Counted from the first letter of the stretch, positions 50,801 through 58,571 are shown. The stretch: DNA of 64,000 bases from CAVVAE01 sp963746185 (GCA_963746185.1 CAVVAE010000004.1:1488001-1552000); one strand, 5' to 3'. Numbers and translations: made by a program. Notes: generated from the sequence alone by a model not told the origin.

Positions 50801-53392
50801 GACGTCACCTGTGACCTCACCGGCCGCCTCGCCAACAACGCCGATGCCGTCGTCGAGTTCGACGTCGACATCGACGCAGACCACACCGGGGGAACCCACA
50901 ACGACGCCGAGGTGACCTCAGGAACGCCTGATCCCAACCCGCTCAACGACACCGACGACGATGACACCAACAACAATGTGCACAGCGACCTCGTCATCGA
51001 CAAGTCACACGTAGGCTCCGTCGTCGCCGGCACCGACGTCACCTACACGCTCGCCGTGAGCAACGCTGGACCGTCGACATCCTCCGGTCCGATCGTCGTG
51101 ACCGACCTGCTGCCTGACGGCATGACCTTCGGGTCAGCGAACGGAACCGGCTGGACCTGCACCAACTCCGACCAGACCATCACGTGTACGCGGAACGCTG
51201 GTCTCTCAACCCTGGCCCCGGCACCGGACCTCACGGTGGTCGCGTCCGTAGCATCCAACGCCGGCCCCGCCATCCTGACGAACGTCGCCTCTGTCGATGG
51301 ACCAGAGACCGATCCCACCCCGGCGAACAACACCGACCTTGATGACACGACGATCGACGACCGGGCCAACATCTCACTGACGAAGACGACGGTCGGCGAC
51401 AACCCCGTGCGCGCCGGAGGGATGACCACCTTCGAGATCATCGTTCGCAATGACGGGCCGTCTGACGCGGACAACGTGTCAGTAACAGACGCGCTTCCGG
51501 CCGGCACCACGCTGGTCTCCGCAGCGGGACCCGGATGGACCTGCGGCCTCAGCAGCCCAGTCGTCTGTGACCGAAACACACTCGTCGAGAGCGACAGCGC
51601 GACCATCACCGTCATCGTCCGGGTGGGCACAGGTGTGGCAGACGGCACCACGTTGACCAACACGGCCGACTCCTCAACCACGACGCCGGGCGATGTTCTA
51701 GCGGACAACACCGACGACGCAGACGTCGACGTGATCGCGAGAGCTGACCTCGAGATCCAGAAGACACACGTCGGGACCGTCATCAATTCCGGCACTCAGG
51801 TGACGTTCGAGCTCCGCGTGGGCAATGCGGGGCTGTCCGATGCCCAGGCGCCTCTCGACGTGACCGATGAGCTCCCCGTGGGCATGACCTACGCCGGAAG
51901 CAGTGGACCGTGGACGTGTACGCCAGGCGTGGCCGGTCCCAGTGGTCAGCAGGTGACCTGCCGGCTGATGGGGAGCGACCCACTGCTGGCCTACACGAAC
52001 GCACCAATGCTCAACATCACCGCTCAAGTCGATGCTGCAGCCGATGCCGGCACCCTCACCAACTCCGGGACGGTGTCGAGCGGCACCGTCGATCCCACTA
52101 CGGGCAACAACACAGACACCGACGATGTCGAGGTCGACACACTGGCCGACGTTTCCATCGTCAAGACCCACGGCGCGCTGGGGCACATCGGAGACACGCT
52201 GGACTTCACCCTGCTCGTCTCGAATGACGGTCCGTCGGAGGCCCGAGCCGTGGTCGTCAGCGACCAGCTGCCTTCCGGGCTCACCTACGTGGACGCGGCC
52301 GGACAGGGATGGACCTGCTCGGCAGTCGCGGAGCTGGCCACCTGCGCACTCAACGGTCCCCTCGCATCGGGAGCATCGGCGCTGCCCATCACCGTCACAG
52401 CGAACGTGACACCAGCGGCTTACCCTGCCGTCGACAACACCGCGGACGTGACATCGGGGACGACTGATTCAGATGCGTCGAACAACACATCGACCGACAG
52501 CGTCGACGTGCCGGCCCAAGTGGATCTCTCGGTTGTGAAGCACCACCGCGATCCCCTCAAGGTGGGCGAGAGTGCGACGTACGAGTTGACTGTGAAGAAC
52601 GCCGGTCCGACGCCAGATGCTGGACCGGTGTCTGTGATCGATACGTTGCCAACCGGACTGACATTCGTGAGTGCTTCCGGTGCCGGCTGGACGTGTGAGG
52701 CTGCTGGGCAGAAGGTCACCTGCGTCGACGTTGACGGTCTGGAAATCGGAGAGCGCAGCAAGATCGCGATCGTGGTCGACGTCGAGGCGAGCGCCTACCC
52801 ACAGGTGATCAACACCGCCGGTGTCACCTCGGACTCTGAGGACCTCGACCCCTCCAACAACGCGACGAGCGACCCATCCAACATCATGCCCAGCGTCGAA
52901 CTCACCGTGACGAAGGAGCTGCTGTCGATCACGCCGAACCAGGCGACCTACGAGATCACGGTGACAAACCTTGGGCCGAACGACACCGTGACCGAGGTCT
53001 TGGTGGTCGACCAGCTGCCTACGCCGCTCGACTACAAGAGTGCGCACAGCCCAGGTTGGTCGTGCGCCAACATCGGCAAGACGGTTCGCTGCACACATGC
53101 TCGGACTCTTGCGGTAGGGGAGTCGTCCGGCTTCGTGGTGGTCGCCGAGGTGCACGCCGCCGAGGGTACGACGATCACCAACACCGCGGTGGTCTCAGCC
53201 GGAGACACTGATGGGCCCGACCCGCAGGACACCGCGACGACCGTGTCGCCGAAAGAGCAGATCGATCCTCCGGACGACCAGGGGTCGGGCTGGCTGCCGG
53301 GAACCGGTGGCATCTCGCTGTGGTGGCTGCTCGGTGGGCTGGCGATGCTGGTGAGCGGTGCGGGCGTCCTGCACCTCCAGCGCCGTCGGTAG
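44813..53392 (+). CDS. Giant cell-wall-anchored DUF11-repeat surface protein
   Basis: This is a 2859-residue protein with a GTG start preceded by GGGGAGAA. A signal peptide (ALALAVTALSMVFVMSPQAFA) is followed by two kinds of repeat. Roughly ten larger, more divergent beta domains with LTK/VTK-type starts occupy residues ~40-1670; nine regular ~125-residue DUF11 domains occupy ~1675-2800 (xDLxIxK...G...TYxLxVxNxGPSxxxxxxVxDxLPxGxxxxxA...W.C). The lysine near each domain start and Asn/Asp near each end are placed for intramolecular isopeptide bonds. The C-terminus is a full sorting signal: WLPGTG, a hydrophobic helix (WWLLGGLAMLVSGAGVL) and QRRR. It must extend far from the wall as an adhesin or stalk. 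Sortase anchoring is expected. Confidence 0.9.
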   Translation: MLFNRHAHQWATRVLRPALALAVTALSMVFVMSPQAFAVPAIQLTKSAPADVLVGGEATYRLTANNSSTNPTAVIEYNLSFRDVLPVGVTYVVGSTSPASLGEPSVFTNATTGQQTVVWTNVSDLAVNADLQLTFKGKFSGTALPVGSSVVNNANLYAHSNPRFVPRFDSAGQVVAGSYTETASATSGQTVVTAIKVTKSEPSPEAELMRGVHDHTTVYTLQVTNNTRAATNAVSVTDFVPAGLEFLGCGQVDNSGSTREYPGAASLVATPAVGAACLTPDSVATVLNPAGYPAGTYTRVIWTLGNMAVGEVRTIKYAAGIPQRSNTTTWPSGTPTPASLTQGSNLNNNSGPSTREGASEQGLTNYVRAEGDYTGPLTGSAVAHVISTETHVVTAEDLAMQKSTSSGGFASGGVATFSFTLEAGEYADAGDIVIVDHLPNGMCPLDDQANYVAGTPAECNADAGNAPTGAQISDVVQNADGTFDVTFTPVAVPSNGIVTITFKARMRTSYTGGTLGGEPTSAGDQFTNNVSLQGTTTMRSDVNAPAPDESVEVEDASSSSVSSAGPTLTKTIKPNETPMSCATGPYLKTPTPAQVTFSEGSRACFQIRLDLPSTVWTRDAVITDFLPVGVTYEAGSATLTPANNVTAVLDDSTGVPTWTLGDPQGAGRFAQPGGVFEVRLAGTVGQPAPGPLPDLTANLAKLRYSDGSGGTVSLRDLIDIQVAPAPPVSILKGVADVDGLPIAGNPVNTDGSQVQAGSVVSFRLDVSNGGSAANGNNIDIQAPDVWDVLPVGIRCVDISVISPGGVCTNPGAGGHPSFTNNATLSAIRWQQPATYLISAGATRQLTYDMTIPATVGVSTVFTNTAAVASYDTLNNIVGETAEHLPKANIDTTTNSASWDVPPAQDTSNVHTPDPTLAKSATTAITDTNNNAAQAVVGEGVTYKVSLRVPAKTSVFNGALVDPMPTGLTFLSATAGFSGTNTSPAIGGLPAGVTFTPATGALSLGATYVNNTTSIQLFEVTIQARVSTLAGNTHGVARTNTASFNSSTATAGGTALPRIDATSPVTVIAPSPVLTKTDNDADNIVVAGQTITYTLTAGNASGRPVMHDSWVVDCLPTGLAFGAFVTPFPGTATAVAGNGSNGCAVGETALAWNVGDVTTTNQLLSYTATTSPASAGRTTYRNTATLTGSSLQDGKAGPQAADNPVERVLLTSVFDTMTVQGATVTKSANPTARTIGQSGSWTVTAAIPADVNFYDSALIDELPAGVDPATVTSTPVTCTYPGGASCVLPGGGVVLTQAAGPLTATRIGWRLGDLGADTQVRTIAVTYTSVVRDLASLHRSDTLVNLARVSWNAADGTDPVSAGATFNQSSLNAPATITVLEPVLSIDKTVNDTTPAPGDVVTYSVLVSNLVGPNTSAAYNATVVDQVPIGVVVDASSIAGGGLLTGAGINGGGTISWTVAGPIAPGSIRTFTYAAQLADSLSLDGSALTNTADITGYSSLSSGGRQYVAPLDTATAIVTPDFPHVSVAKSVNGTRAYIGEPKTWTVTITSDGASKAFGVDATDTLPVNWAYDVGTATASVSGGPATPVAPQLGTTGGRQTLTWTNLGDLPLTRTIVITYSATPTGGVVIDAGVGSSIAHSNTVTTKASDATGAESSGAGAYAGAPASATARIDSADVTIAKAHTGTPVAGRPFGWTIRVANDGTDTARGPFTVTDDLPSGVLSPVATGLGWSCGTSTSQVTCVRTDVTDTLAPAASFSDISVSVDIPSDIPDGSDLTNDAGVTAHTYDPDTDNNQVADAATVTTAVDLVLDKQLSGDLVAGNEATYTLAVQNDGPSDGTGPVVVTDTLPVGVDFVSADGTGWSCSESAGTVTCTKITGLTNGEVAPVITVVVDIPADRQSVVINAANVDGPDVDPVPANNDDSVSTDPIETADLSIEKESRGPFIPGSTGTYRFSVHNFGPSYADVPVRITDTLPAELTYAGTNSVTGVWSCNAVGQDVTCDLTGRLANNADAVVEFDVDIDADHTGGTHNDAEVTSGTPDPNPLNDTDDDDTNNNVHSDLVIDKSHVGSVVAGTDVTYTLAVSNAGPSTSSGPIVVTDLLPDGMTFGSANGTGWTCTNSDQTITCTRNAGLSTLAPAPDLTVVASVASNAGPAILTNVASVDGPETDPTPANNTDLDDTTIDDRANISLTKTTVGDNPVRAGGMTTFEIIVRNDGPSDADNVSVTDALPAGTTLVSAAGPGWTCGLSSPVVCDRNTLVESDSATITVIVRVGTGVADGTTLTNTADSSTTTPGDVLADNTDDADVDVIARADLEIQKTHVGTVINSGTQVTFELRVGNAGLSDAQAPLDVTDELPVGMTYAGSSGPWTCTPGVAGPSGQQVTCRLMGSDPLLAYTNAPMLNITAQVDAAADAGTLTNSGTVSSGTVDPTTGNNTDTDDVEVDTLADVSIVKTHGALGHIGDTLDFTLLVSNDGPSEARAVVVSDQLPSGLTYVDAAGQGWTCSAVAELATCALNGPLASGASALPITVTANVTPAAYPAVDNTADVTSGTTDSDASNNTSTDSVDVPAQVDLSVVKHHRDPLKVGESATYELTVKNAGPTPDAGPVSVIDTLPTGLTFVSASGAGWTCEAAGQKVTCVDVDGLEIGERSKIAIVVDVEASAYPQVINTAGVTSDSEDLDPSNNATSDPSNIMPSVELTVTKELLSITPNQATYEITVTNLGPNDTVTEVLVVDQLPTPLDYKSAHSPGWSCANIGKTVRCTHARTLAVGESSGFVVVAEVHAAEGTTITNTAVVSAGDTDGPDPQDTATTVSPKEQIDPPDDQGSGWLPGTGGISLWWLLGGLAMLVSGAGVLHLQRRR
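49838..53250 (+). repeat. Nine tandem DUF11 domains (~378-base period) in the adhesin gene
   Basis: Repeat units begin near 49838, 50224, 50602, 50986, 51364, 51745, 52146, 52520 and 52897. Each starts (V/A)DL.I.K and contains GPSD-like and VTDxLPxG blocks with a W-x-C/C pair. The conserved spacing contrasts with the longer, divergent domains upstream of 49838. At DNA level the units are only moderately similar, so they are not a recent expansion. Confidence 0.8.
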
Positions 53393-53395
53393 TCA

Positions 53396-53434
53396 AGCAA
53401 AAACGCCCCACCTGATGACTCAGGTAGAGCGTTT
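53396..53434 (-). terminator. Intrinsic terminator of the tRNA-Glu/tRNA-Asp transcript
   Basis: Read on the minus strand, AAACGC and GCGTTT close an outer stem and ACCTGA/TCAGGT an inner stem, followed by TTTTTGCTT. It starts four bases from the 3' end of tRNA-Asp. It may also stop transcription from the adhesin gene, whose stop is at 53392. Confidence 0.7.
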
Positions 53435-53437
53435 CAG

Positions 53438-53511
53438 CGACCCCGACGGGACTCGAACCCGCGGCCTTCGCCGTGACAGGGCGACGCGCTAACCAGCTGC
53501 GCTACGGGGCC
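53438..53511 (-). tRNA. tRNA-Asp (GTC)
   Basis: A 74-base cloverleaf on the minus strand. The acceptor stem GGCCCCG pairs with CGGGGTC (one G-U), the anticodon loop CTGTCAC has anticodon GTC, the T-loop is TTCGAGT and the discriminator is G. It lies 53 bases downstream of tRNA-Glu, probably in the same transcript. Confidence 0.95.
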
Positions 53512-53564
53512 AGGTGTGCACATTCGCATGTGCGGTTTTCGAGCGCCAAGGTTAGCGCACGAAG

Positions 53565-53637
53565 CACCCCCAACGGGATTCGAACCCGTGCTACCGCCGT
53601 GAAAGGGCGGCGTCCTAGGCCACTAGACGATGGGGGC
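53565..53637 (-). tRNA. tRNA-Glu (TTC)
   Basis: A 73-base cloverleaf on the minus strand. The acceptor stem GCCCCCA pairs with TGGGGGT (terminal G-U), the anticodon loop CTTTCAC has anticodon TTC, and the T-loop is TTCGAAT. It is the upstream member of a Glu-Asp pair, a common actinobacterial arrangement. Confidence 0.95.
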
Positions 53638-53755
53638 CTAAGCCCGGGCATCTCCTGCGAGAAACCGTCGGGGACCGCACAAGCATAGGGGTTGCGTCGC
53701 CCCGCTCCAAAACCGGCGTCCAGCCAGCCGATCCCTGGTGCGCAACACTACCCAG

Positions 53756-54523
53756 ATGCACGTCTCCGAGCCGGACAGCGCCGGAAGCATCGACATCCGG
53801 CACGCGGAGAATCGCTTCACGTCGACTCGCGACGGGATCACTACCCACCACTCTTTCTCGTTCGACGCCCACTACGACGCGACGAACGTCTCCTTCGGGC
53901 CGCTGATCGCCCACAACGACGAACTGCTCGCTCCTCGCGCAGGCTACGAAGCCCATGGCCACCGTGACGTGGACATCGTGACCTGGGTGCTTGAAGGGAC
54001 GCTGCTGCACGAAGACTCGACCGGCACCCGCTCCACCGTCACGAGCGGCACGGTCCAGCGATTGACAGCGGGCACCGGTGTCACGCACAGCGAGTCGAAT
54101 GGTGGCGGCCCGGATGAGACGCTGAGATTCGTGCAGCTGTGGTTCGCGCTGCCCACCACGGACGTCTCGCCGTCGTACGGGACGTGGACGCTGGAGGACG
54201 AGGACGACGGCGTCGGTTTCACCACCGTGGCCGACAGCGGCCCCGGCCCGCATGGCAGTACGACGCTTGCCGCGCCAGGCGTGGATGTCGCGGTCGGGTA
54301 TCTCGACGCCGAAACGCAAGCCGCGATAGGCGGACCAGACATGGGCCACCCCCATTTCCATCTGTACGTCGCGACGGGTTCTCTGCGCACGCGCGAAGGC
54401 GATCAGCTGATGCCAGGTGATGCTGTCCGGTCGACTGGTCCGGGCCTCACGTTCACCGCCCTCCAGCGGACGGAACTGATCGTGGTCTACCTCAGTGCAG
54501 AGGCTCAGGGTCGGTCACGATGA
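53756..54523 (+). CDS. Pirin family protein
   Basis: This is 255 residues from the ATG at 53756; a GTG at 53738 is an alternative and neither has a good ribosome site. It has the pirin bicupin: HHSFSFDAHYDATNVSFG at the N-terminus, then AGYEAHGHRDVDIVTWVLEGTLLHEDS with the metal histidines and THSESNGGGPDETLRFVQLWF. Pirins bind iron and act as quercetinases or as redox-linked regulators. The gene ends convergently, overlapping the end of the ATPase gene by 32 bases. Confidence 0.88.
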   Translation: MHVSEPDSAGSIDIRHAENRFTSTRDGITTHHSFSFDAHYDATNVSFGPLIAHNDELLAPRAGYEAHGHRDVDIVTWVLEGTLLHEDSTGTRSTVTSGTVQRLTAGTGVTHSESNGGGPDETLRFVQLWFALPTTDVSPSYGTWTLEDEDDGVGFTTVADSGPGPHGSTTLAAPGVDVAVGYLDAETQAAIGGPDMGHPHFHLYVATGSLRTREGDQLMPGDAVRSTGPGLTFTALQRTELIVVYLSAEAQGRSR

Positions 54524-55424
54524 ACTCTCCGGGCCACGGAGTGGGCGCTGCGCCAGCAGCTTGAGCGACGAACTCGCCGAGATACCAATCCTGCAGGGCC
54601 CTCTCCTGCGGTCCGGATGCCAACGTGAGCAACTGCCGCGACCGGCAGAACTCGTCTGCCTCACGCAGCAGGCGGATGAACCCCGCGATGCCGGGAATCG
54701 CCTCTCGCGGCATGTCGTAGTGCAAGGTGATGCGATCGAGTCCCGCGTTGATCGCCTCTTCGACCTGCTTGCCCGCCACGGTGCCGGTGTTGCGGTAGAC
54801 CTCGAGCTCCACCGCAGCGGCCGTGAGCCGTCCGGCGACTGTGGATGGCTCGTACGCATCGAGGGCGATGAGAGTCATCTCGCGGCGCAGGTCACGGAAG
54901 CGGGTGCGGTAGTGGACCAGCAGGTGCACCGGGACGTCGATGAGGTCGATCGACACCTGATCGTTCTGCAGCGGCGGCGCAGCTTGCGCCTCGCGCGCCT
55001 CGGGGATCAGCGGGCCTGCACCTGTGCGCGTCGGCAGGTGTTCTGGCATTGGCTGAAACCAGACGCACTTGCCAGCGTCCTCATAAGCCACCCCCCACGA
55101 CAGCGAGATCGAGTCGACGATCTGGAGGCCACGCCCGATCGTCGCGGGGTTTGACGGACGGGTCGTGAGCATCGGCGGATGGCCGTCGGGAGGACGGGGT
55201 GAGTCGTCGTACACCTCGATCCGAAGCTTGCTGTCGGCGTCGACGATGCGGACAAAGATCTCGCCGCGCACATGGAGGACGGCATTGGTGACCAGCTCGG
55301 AGACGCCCAGGACAGCCGAGTCGAGCAGTTCGGTGCGTGAACGGTCGGTGAGTTCCTGGCGCACCCAACGGCGAGCGATGCCTGCAGCTCTCGACTCTGG
55401 CTGCAACGTCAGTTGGGCCGTCAC
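54492..55424 (-). CDS. Anti-sigma/STAS-partner-like protein with HATPase domain
   Basis: This is a 310-residue protein. The N-terminal ~130 residues are an HATPase_c domain of the RsbW/SpoIIAB kind. 'DSAVLGVSELVTNAVLHVRGEIFVRI' is the N-box, RIEVYDDSPRPP the G1-type region and GRGLQIVDSISLSWG the G2 loop. The remaining ~170 residues are helical without a known motif. RsbW-like kinases bind sigma factors or anti-anti-sigma proteins; no sigma factor gene is nearby. The function of the C-terminal part is open. Confidence 0.85.
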   Translation of the reverse strand: MTAQLTLQPESRAAGIARRWVRQELTDRSRTELLDSAVLGVSELVTNAVLHVRGEIFVRIVDADSKLRIEVYDDSPRPPDGHPPMLTTRPSNPATIGRGLQIVDSISLSWGVAYEDAGKCVWFQPMPEHLPTRTGAGPLIPEAREAQAAPPLQNDQVSIDLIDVPVHLLVHYRTRFRDLRREMTLIALDAYEPSTVAGRLTAAAVELEVYRNTGTVAGKQVEEAINAGLDRITLHYDMPREAIPGIAGFIRLLREADEFCRSRQLLTLASGPQERALQDWYLGEFVAQAAGAAPTPWPGEFIVTDPEPLH

Positions 55425-55518
55425 GGTCGTCAGGTCTCCTTCGATACCGGCTGGTCGTCCGACACCGCCTCAGATTACCCCGCAGAGCCTGGGAGGCGCG
55501 TTGAGCAGACGCGTCGAG

Positions 55519-56217
55519 TCAGTCCGTGTCGGAGGAGGGTCCGCCTGGCTGGTTGGCACGCGCGGTGATGCCCGAGAACGTCAGGCCCACCATCCGGGTC
55601 ACCACCATCGCGATGTACAGCACCCCCGCGACCTGCTCGATCATCACGACCGAACGTGCGAACGGTTTGATCGGGACGACATCGCTGAGTCCAGTGCTCG
55701 ACAAGGTCGTAAAGCTGAGGAACAAGAGCTCGACCCACGTTCTGGGGTCTTGCGCATCCACGGCAGCAGTGAAGCTGTCTGGCGCGACCGCCTGTACGAC
55801 GACGAAGATGTAGGCGAATCCCCACGCCACCAACGTAAAAGTGGCTCCGATGGCAAACAGCTCGTCGGTCGTGACGACATGGTCGGCGAACATGTAGCGG
55901 ATCAGGCCAAGCGCTGCGTAGAAGTAGAGAGCCGCCTCGAACGCGGCGCTCCAAGTCGTCAGCCAAGACGCGGACGACACGATTTGAGCCGCCAGCAGCG
56001 CGAGTGCCGGGGCCGCCAGCAGGATGCTGATCCAGGTGAACGAAGGGGTACGACGCACGGCCAGCACGGCCAGCGCCAGCACCACGATGCCAAAGACCGA
56101 GAAGATCGCCCGGCCTGCGCGGGCGTCCTCCATGAACGGGTAGAGCAGGACGCCGCCAAGTTGGACGAAGAGCAGCAGCGCTGACGGCGTGTCCCTGGCT
56201 TTGCGGATCCACGACAT
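55519..56217 (-). CDS. Two-pore-helix type potassium-channel-like membrane protein
   Basis: From the ATG at 56217 this is 232 residues with about six TM helices. The final segment is the Ion_trans_2 arrangement: LFLSFTTLSSTGLSDVVPIKPFARSVVMIEQVAGVLYIAMVVTRMV. The pore loop has TTLSSTGLSDV where K+ channels have TxGYGD, so selectivity is not assured. No ligand-binding (RCK) domain follows; the C-terminus is short. It lies next to the HATPase gene, ~95 bases apart on the same strand, and could share a transcript with it. Confidence 0.78.
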   Translation of the reverse strand: MSWIRKARDTPSALLLFVQLGGVLLYPFMEDARAGRAIFSVFGIVVLALAVLAVRRTPSFTWISILLAAPALALLAAQIVSSASWLTTWSAAFEAALYFYAALGLIRYMFADHVVTTDELFAIGATFTLVAWGFAYIFVVVQAVAPDSFTAAVDAQDPRTWVELLFLSFTTLSSTGLSDVVPIKPFARSVVMIEQVAGVLYIAMVVTRMVGLTFSGITARANQPGGPSSDTD

Positions 56218-56323
56218 GCCCGCGAGGCTACCGCGCAAACCCCCGGCCATCGCTGACCGACAGCGTCGCAGAAGAAGGCTGTGGGTGGCCGACAGTTTGG
56301 CGCGTCCACCTATCCTGGGGCTC

Positions 56324-56671
56324 ATGATCGAGGTGGGCCGGCCAGAATTCGACGATCTGGTCTCGGACGCGCTCGATGACCTTCCCACTGAGCTGTCAGC
56401 CCTGATGGACAACGTCGCGATCTTCGTCGAGGAAGACCCGCCCCCCGGAGAGAACCTGCTCGGACTCTACGAGGGCATCCCGCTGACAGAGCGCGGCGGT
56501 TCGTACTTCATGGCCATCCCGGACCGCATCACGATTTACCGGCGCCCCATCCTGGCGATGTGTGACGACGCTGACGAGGTGAAACGTCAGGTGCAGATCA
56601 CGGTCGTGCACGAGATCGCCCACCACTTCGGCATCGACGACGACCGGTTGCACGATCTCGGCTACGCCTGA
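56324..56671 (+). CDS. Small zincin-like metallopeptidase family protein
   Basis: The ATG at 56324 gives 115 residues of the DUF1025/zincin-like family. The motif is VVHEIAHHFGIDDDRLHDLGY: HExxHxxG with a later acidic residue. PELSALMDNVAIFVEEDPPPG-like and LLGLYEGIPLTERGG segments are typical family blocks. The protein is cytoplasmic and often found alone. It is followed 50 bases later by the PhoD gene. Confidence 0.88.
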   Translation: MIEVGRPEFDDLVSDALDDLPTELSALMDNVAIFVEEDPPPGENLLGLYEGIPLTERGGSYFMAIPDRITIYRRPILAMCDDADEVKRQVQITVVHEIAHHFGIDDDRLHDLGYA

Positions 56672-56721
56672 CCAGGCGGTGCGTGTGGCCGGGTCAGGTC
56701 GCACGGTGTAGAAACGGACGC

Positions 56722-58377
56722 GTGACTGATGCACCGCTCGTCCTCGGACCCCTCGTGCGCTACGTCGATGAGAGCTCCGCGGCGGTCTGGGTCGAGACCC
56801 GTGATGCCGCGGAGGTGACGGTCCGCTCCGCCGGCGGATCGTGGACCGCTCGCACGTTCGCAGCCCATGGCCACCACTACGCCCTCGTGCAGGTCGAGGG
56901 CCTCGAGCCCGACTCAGTGGCGGACTACACGGTCAGTATTGGAGACGCCGAGGTATGGCCGCCAGCTGATTCGCCGTACCCGCCAAGCCGGATCGCGACG
57001 CTCAAGCCGGGCATGGAGCTGCGGCTCGCGTTCGGGTCGTGCCGGACCAGCGTCCCCCACGACGCCAAGGGCAACCGCTCTCATGGAGTGGACGCGATGC
57101 GTGCCTACGCCCTGCACATGGCGTCGAGCGACCATGACAAGTGGCCTGACCTGGTCGTCTTCCTCGGTGATCAGGTGTACGCCGACGAGACATCTGACGC
57201 CATGCAGGAGTTCATCGCGTCGCGGCGTGATCTGAACGAGCCGCCAGGTGAGGAGCTCAAGGACTTCGAGGAGTACGCACACCTCTACAAGCTCGCCTGG
57301 ACCGATCCGGCCAACCGATGGCTGCTGTCGACGCTGCCGAGCGCGATGATCTTCGACGACCACGACATCCGCGACGACTGGAACACGTCGATGTCGTGGC
57401 GGAGGGAGATGGAGGCCACGTCATGGTGGCATGACCGCATCGTCGGTGGCCTGGCGTCGTACTGGGTGTACCAACACCTCGGGAACCTTGCTCCGGACCA
57501 GCGAGCCGATGACGAGATCTGGAAGCAGATCGTCGCCGCTCAACAGAACGGAGACGAGCCCGACGTCACTGATCTCCTCTCCGTACTCGCCGAACGGGCA
57601 GACAAGCATCCCGACTCGTATCGCTGGAGCTATGCCCGCGACCTCGGCACGACGCGCCTCATCGTCGTCGACTCACGCGCTGCCCGTGTGCTCGAGCCCG
57701 ATCGGCGCTGCATCCTGGACGACGACGAACTGCGGTGGCTCGACGGACAGCTGCGCGGTGGGTTCGACCACGTGCTGATCGGTACGTCGCTCCCCTATCT
57801 GCTCTCGACGGGGCTGCACAATTTCGAGGCATGGAGCGAAGCGGTCTCGACCGGAGTATGGGGGCGCCGGTGGTCACGGTGGGGTGAGACGATCCGTCAG
57901 AATGTCGACCTCGAGCACTGGGCGGCGTTTCAGGAAGGCTTCCAGGACGTGGCAGCGATGGTCCTGGAGGTGGCTGACGGCAAGCGCGGCAAGGCGCCCG
58001 GGACGATCACGTTCCTGTCGGGAGACGTGCACAACTCCTACGTCGCTGAGGTGCAGCGCAAGAGCGGTAGCCGGATCATCCAGGCGGTGTGCTCACCGAT
58101 CCGCAACCCGCTGCCCCAGGCGGTTCGCTACATGACGGCCTTCTCGTCGAAGAACATCGGCAGTGGGTTCGGCAAGTTCCTGGCGCGCCGTGCGAAGGTG
58201 CCACCGGCTCCGTTCACCTGGAAGACCACCCGCGGTCCCTGGTTCGACAACAACCTCGCCACCCTGGAGACGCGGGGACCTGGACTCGTGATGCGTTGGG
58301 AACGCGGCGTTGTCCATGGTGACCCTGGTGACGATCCAGAGCTCGAGGTCGTCGCGCAGGTGCAGATCGACGGTTGA
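56722..58377 (+). CDS. PhoD-family alkaline phosphatase-like protein
   Basis: From the GTG at 56722 this is 551 residues. The metallophosphatase core is clear: LAFGSCRTSVPHD, VVFLGDQVYADE, MIFDDHDIRDDWNTS, SLPYLLSTG and FLSGDVHNSYVAEV, in the PhoD order with Ca2+/Fe3+ ligands D, H and N. An N-terminal fibronectin-like domain precedes it. There is no Tat or Sec signal peptide, so unlike secreted PhoD it would be cytoplasmic. It is convergent with pstB. No PHO box was found upstream. Confidence 0.85.
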   Translation: MTDAPLVLGPLVRYVDESSAAVWVETRDAAEVTVRSAGGSWTARTFAAHGHHYALVQVEGLEPDSVADYTVSIGDAEVWPPADSPYPPSRIATLKPGMELRLAFGSCRTSVPHDAKGNRSHGVDAMRAYALHMASSDHDKWPDLVVFLGDQVYADETSDAMQEFIASRRDLNEPPGEELKDFEEYAHLYKLAWTDPANRWLLSTLPSAMIFDDHDIRDDWNTSMSWRREMEATSWWHDRIVGGLASYWVYQHLGNLAPDQRADDEIWKQIVAAQQNGDEPDVTDLLSVLAERADKHPDSYRWSYARDLGTTRLIVVDSRAARVLEPDRRCILDDDELRWLDGQLRGGFDHVLIGTSLPYLLSTGLHNFEAWSEAVSTGVWGRRWSRWGETIRQNVDLEHWAAFQEGFQDVAAMVLEVADGKRGKAPGTITFLSGDVHNSYVAEVQRKSGSRIIQAVCSPIRNPLPQAVRYMTAFSSKNIGSGFGKFLARRAKVPPAPFTWKTTRGPWFDNNLATLETRGPGLVMRWERGVVHGDPGDDPELEVVAQVQIDG

Positions 58378-58401
58378 GCCCTCCGCCGCTGGAGCCCACC
58401 A

Positions 58402-58562
58402 GCTGATGGAGCCTGTCGAAATCACCGGGGTCTCGACAAGCTCGACCGCCGACGAACCCGCTGATTGAGCCTGTCGAAATCACCGGGTCTCGACAAGCTC
58501 GACCGCCGACGAACCCGCTGATTGAGCCTGTCGAAATCACCGGGTCTCGACAAGCTCGGCCG
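58402..58562. repeat. Tandem 57-bp hairpin repeat, three units, between phoD-like gene and pstB
   Basis: Units start at 58402, 58460 and 58517; the third is truncated to 46 bases and the first has one extra G. Each contains GAGCCTGTCGA and TCGACAAGCTC, complementary 11-base arms with one mismatch and a ~12-base loop. In unit 2 the arms are 58467-58477 and 58490-58500. The array fills the gap between two genes that end towards each other. It may act as terminator pairs or be a dispersed genomic repeat. Confidence 0.85.
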
Positions 58563-58571
58563 TTCTGAAGG

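Noticed and set aside
55165..56184. 339-codon plus-strand frame opposite the ion-channel gene
   Set aside because: Composition typical of antisense reading, no domain.
56672..56721. PHO box upstream of the PhoD-like gene
   Set aside because: No GTTCAC-type repeats at 11-base spacing were found.
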